A stretch of DNA of 64,000 nt, taken from positions 38,739,562 to 38,803,561 of the forward strand of contig NC_041010.1 of the NCBI RefSeq assembly GCF_004193775.1. The letters run 5' to 3'. Each line of letters starts with the position of its first letter. Position 1 is the stretch's first letter. Source of the stretch: Glycine soja (taxonomy: Eukaryota; Streptophyta; Magnoliopsida; Fabales; Fabaceae). Shown piece after piece: positions 1-11,300 of this stretch. Made by a program: the position numbers and the translations under genes. The notes below the pieces were generated by a model. It saw nothing but the letters and a program-made list of their open reading frames with translations. It did no database searches and was not told where the DNA came from.

Positions 1-1053
1 CAGCCTCGTTGGGATCTTGAGAAACAGGACATAATTCACCAGCATATGATTCGTAATGGATTGAGCCGTTAGCAATGTCACCCTCATACCCTGGGCTGGA
101 GGTCTGATCCCCCTCAACCAACATTTGCATTCCACCTTCATGAGAACCTTATATTTTCAAAGTTTTTGTTAAAAGATAAACAGATAACAGAAGCCAAAAA
201 AGATAACTGGCAGCAAAACAACTAGGAGAATAGATAAACCTTAATAGGAAAAACCCAAGTCCCTAGAGATAGTATCAGATAAGAGCTTATAAAGCTTAGG
301 CACCCCTCACATTAGAAGCCATTGTAATGAATAATAATAATGATACTAATAATTAAGCCCCAAATCTAAGAAACATACATCCAAAGTAAAGCTAAATAAG
401 AAAGAGTATTACAAAAAGCAAAAATTCACAATCACTTCAAAGAGACATTTGTGTAATATAAAGCTCATTCGAATGCATAAAAAGAAAAAATAAGCAGCAA
501 TATAACACCTCACAGCACGTATTAACAGCAAACAAATTAAACCAAAAATAAAAAACCCGCGCAAGTTTGCATCATTTCCATTCAACTAAAAAACTATGAT
601 CGAAATTCGAAATAAAAATTCAAAATTTAACGCACAGAGAAACTCAAACATACCTTCGCCGTAGGTACTAAACCTTTTCATAATCGCGCGCACCGTCTCG
701 AGGTCGTCCACGCCGTCGTCGTCGTCGTCCGACACGGCAGCCGGCGGCGTCAGCGGCGGAAGAACGGACAGAGGCTGGTAGAGGCTCTGCACTCTCTTGA
801 GACACTCGAGGTCGTCCTGGTCGTCGTCGGAGTCGGTGGCGGCGGGAACGATCGAGTCTCCGGCGTGGAGGAGCGGGTCCTCCGCCGGAACATCGTCTTC
901 GGCGGTGGAATTATCGTCGGGGCACGGGACGGCGATCGTGCAGGCTCGGGCGAGCGCGGCCATGTCCTCCTTGAGGCCGTCGTCATCATCGTCATCGTCG
1001 TCGTCGGAGGCGGAGAGATTGTCCTTTTCGAAATCGTCGACGCGAGGAGTCAT
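1..1053 (-). CDS. Acidic nuclear protein, probably MYB4R1 / SNAPC4-like Myb factor, 5' exons only
   Basis: Exon 1 is 1053-654, from ATG at 1053-1051 to an AAG|GTATG donor. Exon 2 is 147 down to the window edge, after a TATAAG acceptor. Exon 1 is 400 nt (phase 1) and exon 2 continues the same frame with no stop, which supports the join. The visible 182 or so residues are very acidic: a run of nine Asp near residue 18, further Asp clusters near 75 and 112, then the segment DDLETVRAIMKRFSTYGEG. Acidic leaders with an E-T-(L/V)-R-A-I-x-(K/R)-R-F segment are, from memory, typical of the plant four-repeat Myb MYB4R1, related to SNAPC4 of the snRNA-activating complex. The Myb repeats themselves would lie left of the window. 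GTG codons upstream at 1089 are in frame but ATG at 1053 is the natural start. Neighbour order agrees with Arabidopsis At3g18100-At3g18080. The gene model is likely; the family name is moderately sure. Confidence 0.6.
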
Positions 1054-1650
1054 TGAATTGGGATTGTTAGGGTTTCTTTTGAGTATCACGGAAAGAGTGT
1101 AAGAGTGTCTGTTTTTGTGTATTTGAAAGTTGCGGTGGTGATTGGTTTAAGTTGCCGCGTGTTTTTGTGGTAACGGGAACAGAACAATTCGAGGCTCCAG
1201 ACGACGGCGTTCTGGTTTTCTTTCTTTCGTTGCCGACTTCGAACGAACTTCGACTTTGGGCTTCGCTAGGCCCGCCAGATATGTTCCGTTTCGGCCCATG
1301 TTTTTTCATTTTAAAAAAAGTAGGCAAAAGGATTTTGCAGTGGTTGTAGTTAATGTCACTGCTCATAACTTTAAGAGATATTTTTCTCACTAATGAGTGT
1401 GATTTATATTGTTAATAAATACTAAATAGTATATTCACTTACATGGAGAATGAATGATTACATGTTTCATTAATAGAATTTATAATGAATTAAAATTAAA
1501 GGTATGAAATAAAAATTAGTAATTAATGTATTTGAAACTTGAAAGTGATTTTTTTTATAATTAAGAAAAAAAATACACATTTATTTTTATATAAAAAAAT
1601 TGGAGAAAGTATTAAGTTAGGTTATGGCATCATTTTTTTAATAGTCACAG
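1054..1650. other. Intergenic, includes 5' leader/promoter of the left-edge gene
   Basis: This stretch separates two divergent transcription units. The first 100-300 bases are less AT-rich and must hold the minus-strand 5' UTR and promoter of the MYB4R1-like gene. No confident TATA box was seen. From about 1380 it becomes AT-rich and featureless. Confidence 0.5.
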
Positions 1651-2526
1651 CAATAGCTGAAGGAAACTTGAATCCGTCTACTAAGAAAGCCTTTGGTAAG
1701 TCTGAATGTTCTGGATTTCCTCTACAGCCCATTGATCAAGTCTGGAAAGCTGAAGTTCCTGCACCATCTAGACACGAGAGTAGTTTTTCAATCATCACCT
1801 CTCATAACACCAGAGAAAATAGTACAGGCATGTGATATAAATTGGAGATGTTTACAGTTACAACTTTTGTAAATACATGCTAAGTATATGCATATTTTTG
1901 CTAGCAAGGTTCATACTTTTAATTATTAGCATTTAGCATGTCTTAAACACTTTCTTTCTCTGCAGTGACAAGGCTTTCGGATAAAGATAAGTATTCCAAT
2001 GAAGCATTAGCACTTCATAAACTAATCATGCCATTGGGAAAAAATGGAACAGAGGAAAAGACTATCATATCTGATCTCCCTCCTTTGAAGTTTCCTGACA
2101 AACAATCCATTCAGGATAAGAAAAAACGAGGGAACATATCAGACAAAGGACACTGTACAAAAAGTTAAGGACACTGTACAAAAAGTTTCTGTTGCCTGCA
2201 ACATGGAATATACCGACTTATGCATGTCTCCTGATGACTTTGAAGAAAAGGTGTCTGAGAATCTCTCAAAGAAAAGGAAATTTCAAAACATTTGCTCGGA
2301 TAAAGTTAGAGCCACTGATGAACTGGTTGCAGGAGTGACTGAAGTAGAAAAATCTGATATTCTATGCATGGCTGTGGAATCCCCAGAGAGTATAAATTCT
2401 GATCAGACTAAGAAAATTGCTGATTTGAAAGGAAGAAGTGAAAGTAATAAGAAATCCAAGAGAAGCAACAGCAAGAAAACGGGGAGTAACAACAGAACTC
2501 TTTTGAATTTCTTTTCTAGAGTGTAA
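1651..2526 (+). pseudogene. Broken 3' end of an unrecognised gene with a PIP-box-like C-terminus
   Basis: Two blocks read as one C-terminal coding region. Block A is about 1651-1827, after a CACAG acceptor. Block B is 1966-2526, after a TTTCTCTGCAG acceptor and ending in TAA-type termination. The phases agree if the intron 1828-1965 uses a GC donor (ACAG|GCATGT). Block B is interrupted: the frame is lost at the six-A run at 2121-2126 and resumes in another frame through 2526, so one extra A explains the break. A 21-bp tandem duplication (2146-2166 and 2167-2187) lies just after. The encoded tail is Lys/Ser-rich and ends NNRTLLNFFSRV, which resembles a PCNA-interacting or REV1-interacting motif (L-x-x-F-F) with Asn in place of the usual Gln. 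I do not recognise the family. No upstream exons were found, so it is either a gene fragment or the end of a decayed gene; a sequencing indel is also possible. Confidence 0.5.
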
Positions 2527-3710
2527 TCATTCAAATATGTACATGCCTATATTTTTTGTGGCGGCAATTTTGAGTTTATTTCTTAGAGTTTAGTTTTGAT
2601 AATATTGTTAATTAGAAATTACATTAGATATACTTTTTTAAAATTAATTACAATCTTTTTTAAGCAAATAGCATCAAACAGACGCTTACACTGAGATTAA
2701 TGACATTGGTGGGTGTGTTTGAATTAGCGTTAAAACCACGTTAAATGGAGAAATTGTGTGTTTCAATGCAAAAATTTGAAAACAACTAGTGTAGTTTTCA
2801 TTTGAAAGTCTGTTAAACATACACATTGTAGTGTGTTTGTTTTAGGAGAATCCCACTTTCTAAGGTATGTTGAACGGAAACATTTCCCACTTTCTAAGGG
2901 GATTAATCCTGTATGGATTCACGTTTAACGTGCTCTAACGTAATATAAAAAACAGTTGTACTCTACTTATTTATCTGGATGGTTAGTAAAAAAAAAAATC
3001 ATCTGGAAGGAGTAAAAGCTTTTAATTATTTCAGGTGAATAGAATATTTCAGATGATCTTAGTAAAATATTTAAACACCAAATTAATTATTTTACATTCA
3101 ATTTCAAAATATCATATTCATAGATACATTTTTTTATAGATTATTTCTTTCGTGATAAGGAGTATGTTTGAAAATCTATTGTAAAATTAGGTTTGAGGCA
3201 AGTCATTTTGCCATCAGGATCTTTACTTTTGTAAATCACAACATTTCTAACTATAAACCAAACATGCACAGCTTCTTTGGTCAGCAATTCTAAGATGAAA
3301 CCAACTGTTCGTCATTGTCCCGACCACAAGTGATACAGGTTATCAACTGAATACTGCTTAGTATGGATAGACATCACATGAATAGAGTTAAAAGTTTATC
3401 AAGTTTAGTTTTCATCTATTTTCTTTACCCAAAATAAGAAATCGGAGCCTTATTTTAATTCTTCTAATTTTCTAATTGGCATATCCAGGCATATTTTAAA
3501 GAAAAACTATATTAATAAGCAAAACATTGAACAATAGTTTGCTATAAGAGAAAACAAGTTATTGCCATGAAAGATCATTTTATTCTAAGACTTGCATTAA
3601 GCAAGTCACATAATTACAGTTACAGAAGCACGTTAAACTCAACCAAAACCATTAAAACATGATTCTCTGAAGCAACTAGAAGCTTAGAAAATAGATGTTC
3701 AGCCCAGCTA
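2527..3710. other. Intergenic, convergent 3' ends
   Basis: AT-rich DNA between the 3' end of the broken gene and the 3' end of the beta-glucosidase gene. It should hold the glucosidase 3' UTR (about 3560-3710). Nothing coding was seen. Confidence 0.5.
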
Positions 3711-6700
3711 TTAATACTTCTTTTTGGTAATGAGTTGCTTGAACCAGTATGCCGACATCTTGGGGTATCTCTTGAGGGTTTTGAAATCAACATAGACAAT
3801 GCCAAACCTTGATGTGTAACCCAACCTCCATTCAAAGTTATCCAGCAATGACCATGCAAAGTACCCAACCACATTTGCTCCATCATCAACTGCTTTCTTT
3901 AGTTGAGTCAAATAGCCTTTGTAATAGTTTATCCTTGTGGTGTCATGCAAACCCTTGGGAAGAGTCACATTACCCGGATCATCCATGCCTACATGCCATA
4001 AAATATGTCACATGACATTGAAACAACAGAACACTAATGTCACCAAGCCAAAAAAAGAACAAAGCAAGAAATTGATATATAACGTTACCATTTTCAGATA
4101 AGATAACAGTTGGGTTTCCATAACGTTCCTTTATGTATATCAATGATTTGTACATGCCCCATGGTACATTGTAAAGCCAATAAGAATTAGCCTGTAAAAA
4201 TTGAACTTACAAATTAGTCAATGCATGGTTGTTGCACTTGTATCTATATATAATGAATATCTGTGACTAAGTTTAAACTTACTCTAGGACCAATAGGCAC
4301 TCCATTCTTTGCATCTTCAATGTTCATATAAGCCAAAAAAACAAAAGAGAGCAAGTTATGGAAATGCATAGAAAATATTTTTATCAATGGTTAAAGGAAG
4401 CATTGTCTTACAAGCAAATCCTGCATTCCAGTCCATTTGATAGCCTGGGACTTTAGGTTTTGATTGATGAGGATCATAAATGAAGAACGTAGTATACTGG
4501 TTGATTCCAACAAAATCAATCGAACCCTTCACGATTTTAACTTCTTCACTAGTGAATTTGGGGAGTCTATTCCCAACAATATTTTGAATGGTTTTTGGAT
4601 ACTCTCCATAAACAAGGGGATGAATGAACCTGGTGAATTTAAGCATTATTATTGTTATCAAGCGTGTGAAAGTCTTTGCAGGGGAAAATTCACATTCATA
4701 ACTAAAGACTTGTACTTGCAATATAGGATCCTCAGTTAACAAATGCTAAAGATTTTTACCATCCAATATGAAAGTCTCTGGCTCTTTGAGCTGCAAAATT
4801 GTCAGCCTTTGATCTTGTAAGAGGCTCATACCAAACAAAATCCAAGAGGATCCCAATCCTTCCCTTTTGCTTTTCCTAAAAGAAGCACATTCATAACCAC
4901 ATAAGAACATTTTAGTAGTTTAAGTGAGTCCATTAAACAAAAGAGTAAACCATAATTTGATCCTTGAAATATTAGTCTCTCTCAAACAATTCTTAAAATC
5001 TGCTTAAGTAGTTCTTAAAATCCTTGAAATATTGAAAAATTCTTGAAATTAGTCTCCATTCTCTAAACTTAACTAAAGCACATCAATTTAGGGACTAACT
5101 CGTGGATATTCAATATTTCAGATATTACTTAAACAATTTTATTACTTTAGGGACTATTTAACATAAAGCTAATAGTTTAAGACAAAATGGGTTGTTTATT
5201 CTTAATAAAAAAGACTAGATATACTAATATTACTTGGTACTTCGCTCGGTATCTTTGAACAGCTGCTGCATGCGACAATATCAAATTGTGGGCAACAATG
5301 TAAGGCTCAGTGCCTGAGTTGCCAGCAGTACAATTCCCATATTCTTTTGAGCATCTTCCAGGGGCAAAGAAACCATTATCATAGCCAAGAGCAGCCACCA
5401 CACGAGGTTCGTTAAACGTCATCCAATTCTTAACTCTATCTCCAAAAGTCTTGAAACAAAATTCTGCATAATCTGCAAAATCTTTCCTGTACAATTCAAG
5501 CATTCATGTTAGTTACACATAGTTGCATTATAAGCATGTTAAGATATACTTTTTATCAAACAAACTTCAAATATTAATCTGAGAAAACATATATTTAGAA
5601 GATCAATAATTCATTTTTGTTCTTGTATATATATATTGGTACTTACACAACTTGGCGACTCAATAATCCGTTGTACCTCTCCTCAAGTGCTAAAGGAAGA
5701 TCATAATGGTAGAGATTTGCATATGGAGTAATACCTACAATAGTTTGAGACAATCAATGAGGGAACATATGAACAATAACAATAAGGTATTAACACTACA
5801 ATTCAAATAGTATGTATGCTACAACGGAAGTTACCTTTCTCTAGCAAGTAATTGATCAACCTATTGTAGTATGCTACACCTTTCCAATTTACTTGGCCAG
5901 TTCCATCTGTAGGAGTAGTGAAACTCAGTTATTAAGGGAGTTTAGCAATTTGATTAAGTTATTATGGCCAAATGTGTAAAACAAATATTGTTAAATTACT
6001 TGGAAAAATTCTGGACCACGAGATTGAGAACCGGTAGGCATCAAAATTCAGGCTGGCCATGAGATCTATATCTTCCTGTCAAATTACAGAGTTTATTCCA
6101 GCAGAGAAGAACAACAAGAGGGACAACTCAATCACAATACATAATGAACATTTACAATATAATCAAATGTACTTCATCTGACTTTAATTGGCACTCTTAA
6201 TTTTCAGTCTAAAACTTTACAAAAATGATTTTTTTACAGAAAAAGAAAATAATAAACGTGACAATAATGTATGTAGATGAAAAATATAAGAGTGCAAGGA
6301 AAACAATAACAGGCATGATGGGTAAGACAAAAAAAGAGAAAAATAGAAAAATGTGAGAAGTTTTCACCGAAAGTAAGTTGTAAAAAAATTAAAATGTAAA
6401 TATTTTAAGGTGCAAGATATTCATTGTAGGTACTTTTTTGTGGGGACAAAAGAAGCCCATATAGTTCTGAGAAAAACTAGTGACTGGTAAGTAAGACAAG
6501 TTAACTTGGTCCGACAATGTTTAAAGCTGTAAGATACAAGATATTTTCATAGAATTGAAAAAGAACTATATACTAGCTTTTGAATCTATTAAAATTTATG
6601 AATATAATAGACAAAAATTGAGATATATTGGGAATGTGAAATTTTTCAAAAATCAAAGTCACTTACTTTGTAGCGATGGTACTGATCAACAGAAACTTCT

Positions 6701-8191
6701 CCCGTGCCATTATTTGCGACAATCCCTGTTTTGTATTGAAACAAACAATAATTAATAAAAAAAAAAAAATCCTTTCTAATTTGAGCTCAACATTAAGCCA
6801 TGGGTATAACAAAAATGGCTTTTTTTTTTGTTTATCAAAACTTTTATGGTACGTGAGAGAGATCTGTTATAATGAATAATTATTTAATTACATGTTTATA
6901 GTTTGTATAACATTTTTTTATACAAGTAAATAATGCATGCACAGATAGGATTTTTACGTTATATATATATATATAATAAGTATATTGAAATTTATAATAA
7001 TCAGTTTAAAATTATATTTAGTATAAATTGATTGATAAAACAAGATTTTTTACATTGACAATACATTAAAATTAAACTCGTTGTATATCACATCAATTGT
7101 TTAATTTCATTTTTTTCTTTGAATCTTGTTATTATATAAAAAAAGTATGAATTTAGTATGCAAACTTTACCAATGCAATTATTCAACTATTAATCTCTTT
7201 CAACAACCAGAAAAAGGTATTTTATGGAGAACTAACTAGTTTGGGAAGTACTGAAAGTGTCTCATCTCATGGCAGTAATTCGCATCTTGCTTTTCGCCAG
7301 AAAAGCCGTACGTGTAGGATGTGTGAATGCTCCAACACAACACAACACGGCATCATCGCCAAATAAATTAACGTCTTTTCTCACAACCACGACAACGCAC
7401 CAAACCCCAATAAAATATACTTATCAGAAGTAAATAAAATATTTTCATAATCCTCATAATCATTTTTTCTTCCAAAAACCCCCCGTAAACGAAATTTTTT
7501 TATCAGTTTTACTCGCACTTACTTCTTTTTACGTTAAATTTTTTTTATCCGATAAATGTTAATTTTGTTTTGTTTTTTCACATTAAATATTAATTTTGTT
7601 AAAAATATCATAAAGACATTTGAATCTATTACCTTTTGTTTATCTTTTCTCTATTCAGACTACTAATTCAATCTTATATTTTTTTATGTTAAACAATATA
7701 AAATAATTTAATTAGAAAGTTGTTTTTTGACCAGAATATCCTGATGAAAAATCAAAGAATAATCTGAAATTTATTAAAAGATTAAAATAACATTAAAAAC
7801 TTAAAATTAACCAAAACCATGTGGCGAGACTTTTCAGGAAGAAAAAAAAAACAAAATCGTTATCTGTCACGACACGAAACGCATTATTTTGATATGGTTT
7901 GAAGTTTGAAGATGAATGATGAAAGAAGATGAAAGAGAAGAATTGAAATGAGAATGTTGACGAACCGGGTTTTTTGATGAAGACGTCCCAAATGCTTGGG
8001 CCGCGACCGTCTTTGTGGGCCATACCCTCCACTTGGTACGCAGACGTGGCCGTTCCGAATAAGAATCCTTTGGGAAAGGTGTCTCTGCTCAACCCCCCGG
8101 TGTCAAAACGCACCGTTTGGGGCTCCGCCGCTGCGTCTGCACCAGCGATCAACAAGGTAATAAAGAAACATAACGGAGTCAGAGACACCAT
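3711..8191 (-). CDS. BGLU44-like: Beta-glucosidase, glycoside hydrolase family 1 (BGLU44-like), 11 exons
   Basis: Exons, all with GT-AG borders and continuous phase: 8191-7966, 6725-6667, 6075-6000, 5906-5835, 5734-5647, 5486-5234, 4875-4760, 4629-4412, 4314-4283, 4191-4089, 3988-3711. They sum to 1521 nt, a 506-residue protein of normal length for plant GH1. Residues 1-22 form a signal peptide ([20 protein letters not shown]), so it should be secreted to apoplast or cell wall. The acid/base glutamate is in TFNEP (exon 6) and the catalytic nucleophile in LSENG (exon 10). Other GH1 landmarks are [14 protein letters not shown] near the start and [13 protein letters not shown] near the end. The enzyme hydrolyses beta-glucosides; Arabidopsis BGLU44 is reported, from memory, to favour mannosides and manno-oligosaccharides. 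The start is the ATG at 8191; a GTG seven codons upstream is not a plant start. No defect was seen. Intron 2 spans about 590 bp and intron 1 about 1240 bp. Confidence 0.95.
4945..5172. repeat. MITE-like sequence inside beta-glucosidase intron 6
   Basis: Intron 6 carries AT-rich text with the recurring phrase 'tttagggacta' and shares a run around 5098-5160 with DNA near 58425-58485 (gatattcaa...attac-tt...caattttattactttagggactat). This is typical of short, non-autonomous dispersed elements. Ends and target duplication were not resolved. Confidence 0.35.
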
Positions 8192-8305
8192 TGTTGGTTG
8201 GTGCTCACACACAACTCACAACACAGTGAGATTGAGTGAACTCTTACTTTGTTTTTGTTTTTGTGAAGAGAAAAGATAATGTCACTCATCACATCAATGA
8301 GCTCC

Positions 8306-8312
8306 ATTTATA
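8306..8312 (-). promoter_or_regulatory. TATA box of the beta-glucosidase gene
   Basis: On the minus strand the sequence CCTATAAATGG gives a consensus TATAAAT about 115 bp upstream of the ATG at 8191. That predicts a start of transcription near 8275-8285 and a 5' UTR of about 90 nt. No other consensus TATA was seen between it and the ATG. Confidence 0.65.
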
Positions 8313-11300
8313 GGCCACGTTTGTGGACAATGGCGGTTTTGAATTCCCATAACAAGATAAAATGGGAAATAAAATTGTATGTCTCCTTGGCAATTTATCA
8401 ATATCTATGGGGCCATGGATGGGGCATGCACATGTACCTCTATCACTATGCACCATGGTGCTCTGTTCATTTGTTCCCTTTTTCAACCATGCCAAAAGTT
8501 TAAAATGTGAAAGTGGAATTTATGTATTTTTTTTTTTTTATCCCTAAGTCACTAAGTCATATATTAATCATACTTGTGACTTGTGATTTTCATTGATTCA
8601 TTTTTTTTTTTAAGTTAAATACAAATTTTTTAAATTTCTGAATACAAGATTTTACACCACTATACCAAAGACGAACCCGACATAAGAACTAGAACTAAGG
8701 GAAAAATATAACTTATATGATTATGTAATAAAAAAATTAACTATTTATTTTATAAAAAAAAACTCCAAATTTATTAAAGTAAATTTTGACAAATGTTTGA
8801 TATGATTTAATATTTTAGTTTGTTTTTCAGAGTTTATATAATGATGTTTAGTTTCATGAATTTGAAATTATACTCTGCACCCAAAGTTAAAATTAAATTG
8901 GAGCTAGCAATAACAACAAAAAAAATAATGAGATAAGAGAAAAAAATAATTATTAGTATGTCTTAAAATTAAATTTATCAATTTCTTATTTATTGTAATT
9001 ATAAATAAAATTTAATTTTTAAATCAATTATAACAAAATAAATATAAAAGAAAGATAATAAGGTCATTTGGTTAGAAATGTAAACGTTTATAACCTTTAA
9101 AACAAAGATAATACAATATAAAAAGAAAAGATAATAACAAATGAAATAATAACATCAAATATTTTGTTTTAAAAAAGGAAAAGTATAATTATTTCAATGA
9201 TGAATACTATAAAAGAAAAAATAGTATCTTTAAAAATATAGTATATTTGTCTAAAAAGAAGAAATAATGTTATTATTTTTGTAATGAATACTATAAAAAG
9301 GAAAGAAATATAATAAAATAGATAACTAATACTTAAATATTACTCCCTTAGTTTCTAATTATAAGATCATTTTTTTTAAAAAAATTATAAAAAGATTTTC
9401 TAATTTCTAAATGCATTAGTTATTATTTTTCTTACATATCATTATTTAATTATTTTTTCTCTAAACATTCATGAGAAACAATTAAATGAATAAAGAGATA
9501 AGAAAAAGAGTAATTTTAAATGATAATATAAATAATTAACAAATTTAATGTAATTAACTAAACTAATTACTTTTAAGGACAAAAAGAATATTATTTTTAT
9601 AATCAAAATATTTAAATAAAAAAATTGATTTAATATTAAAATATTATATTATATATTATAAATAAATAAATAAACAGAAGGGGGACCCCTCCCTTACACG
9701 TACGTCCGCCCTCCCCTTTGCACGAGTCCTATGGGTTAATGGAATTTATGAATCACACATTTTTTACATAAACTTTTTTATCACTCAATATTAATTTGTT
9801 ATTTGTTAATTTTTATTAGTGGGAGATATTTAAACCAACAAAATCTCCTTTGGTCCTTCTCCCTTCAATTATCCTCTTTCTTCTTCATCTTTTGTCAACT
9901 TTAATCCTCATTTTCTTACATCTTCACCTTCATTGTTATTAAAATCATCTTTTTTTCTTTCAAATTGATAACATATTAAAGGTTAGTAAACTAATATATT
10001 ATCATTATTAATATGGATGGAACAACATCTTACACCTGCACCTCAATTACCATTAAAAGCTTCACCTCTGTTTTTAAATTTGGCATTAACAGCAGATAAC
10101 AATAGATATTATATATAAAGTTAATGTACCAACTTTAGAGAAAATATACAAAGAACTATTGCAATTATTGGAAATATTTAGCATGGTTTTAAAAGTTTAG
10201 TGCTACATTATATATAAAAGGACTTTGTTTATATAAAAGTTAAGAGGTTTGTGTAATTCAACCTTGGAGAGTGTCTAGAGAAAAAAAAAAAGATTTTGTT
10301 GTTAAAGTAGCTGCACAAACTATAATATTAATCTCTTCCACTTTTTAAAAAAAAAATTGTAAAATGGATATCATCAAACATGTGAAATTTACGTATTGAT
10401 TTGAAAGCTTTGTTGTCAAGTTGAACCCAAGACATGTTAAATATGTTATTATTAAATTTCATATTGGTTTTTTTTCCTGAATTTTTGTTAATTTTATATT
10501 ATATGTGATTTTTTGTTTGTTGTAATTTATATTCTTCTACTCATTTTTTATTCTAAATCTCTGTTGATTTTATATTTATATGTGTTTTTTCCATTATTTA
10601 TATTCTTCTACACATTTTAATTATGGTTCTCAAATTTTGTCCAATTAGGAACAAATAAGCTTTTCTACCAATTTCTTGGATTGGTATGGAGACGACCTAA
10701 AAAATGAAGTTGTTAATTTAAATAACTCATACGAAAATACAAGGAAGATGAAAATTGGTATTCGACACACTCAATTTGTTATCACTAAAGATGACAACAT
10801 CTTCGCATCTTTTTATTACTTGATAGGCAATCGATTGTGATGTTTTATTACTTGGGAGAAAATGATTTTCATACTAGGATATCTGATATGAAATTATTTA
10901 TCTCTTTGGATTTCTAGAAGTTTTGCCACCTGTGAACAATTTTATGGAGGACCTCTAGCGAACACTTAAGCTAGATTTGGTTCCTAGAGAGGTATTGATT
11001 TCTTTTTTTTATATACTCTACTTTTTTTTTTGTTCCTCCAATTAGGTTTATTCAATGTCTTTCATTAATATTTTTATTAGGAAATGTTATGTCTGGGTAT
11101 ATTTTTCTCTCATTTTTTTTGTCAAAAATTGACCTTGATGACACACAATTGAAGGATTCCGAATTATTTTTTTTTTATAGAAGTTGAAGTCATAAAAACA
11201 TTTGATATCAACGTTTACTTTTCTGGAGCTTTGGCAAAAAAATTATGGATTTTACAAGCTTAATGGAAACATAAAGTCCATGTCTATTATATTGGACAAA

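Noticed and set aside
797..1102. Open frame on the plus strand opposite the acidic exon
   Set aside because: It is the shadow of the Asp-rich minus-strand exon; its Ser-rich composition is just the reverse complement of GAC/GAT repeats.
7793..7965. Extension of glucosidase exon 1 past 7966
   Set aside because: The frame stays open by chance, but the CCCG|GTTCGT donor and exact phase match to the exon at 6725 show that this is intron.
9340..9600. Possible Stowaway-type MITE beginning 'ctcccttagtttctaattataag'
   Set aside because: The left end is suggestive, but the matching inverted right end and a TA duplication could not be shown.
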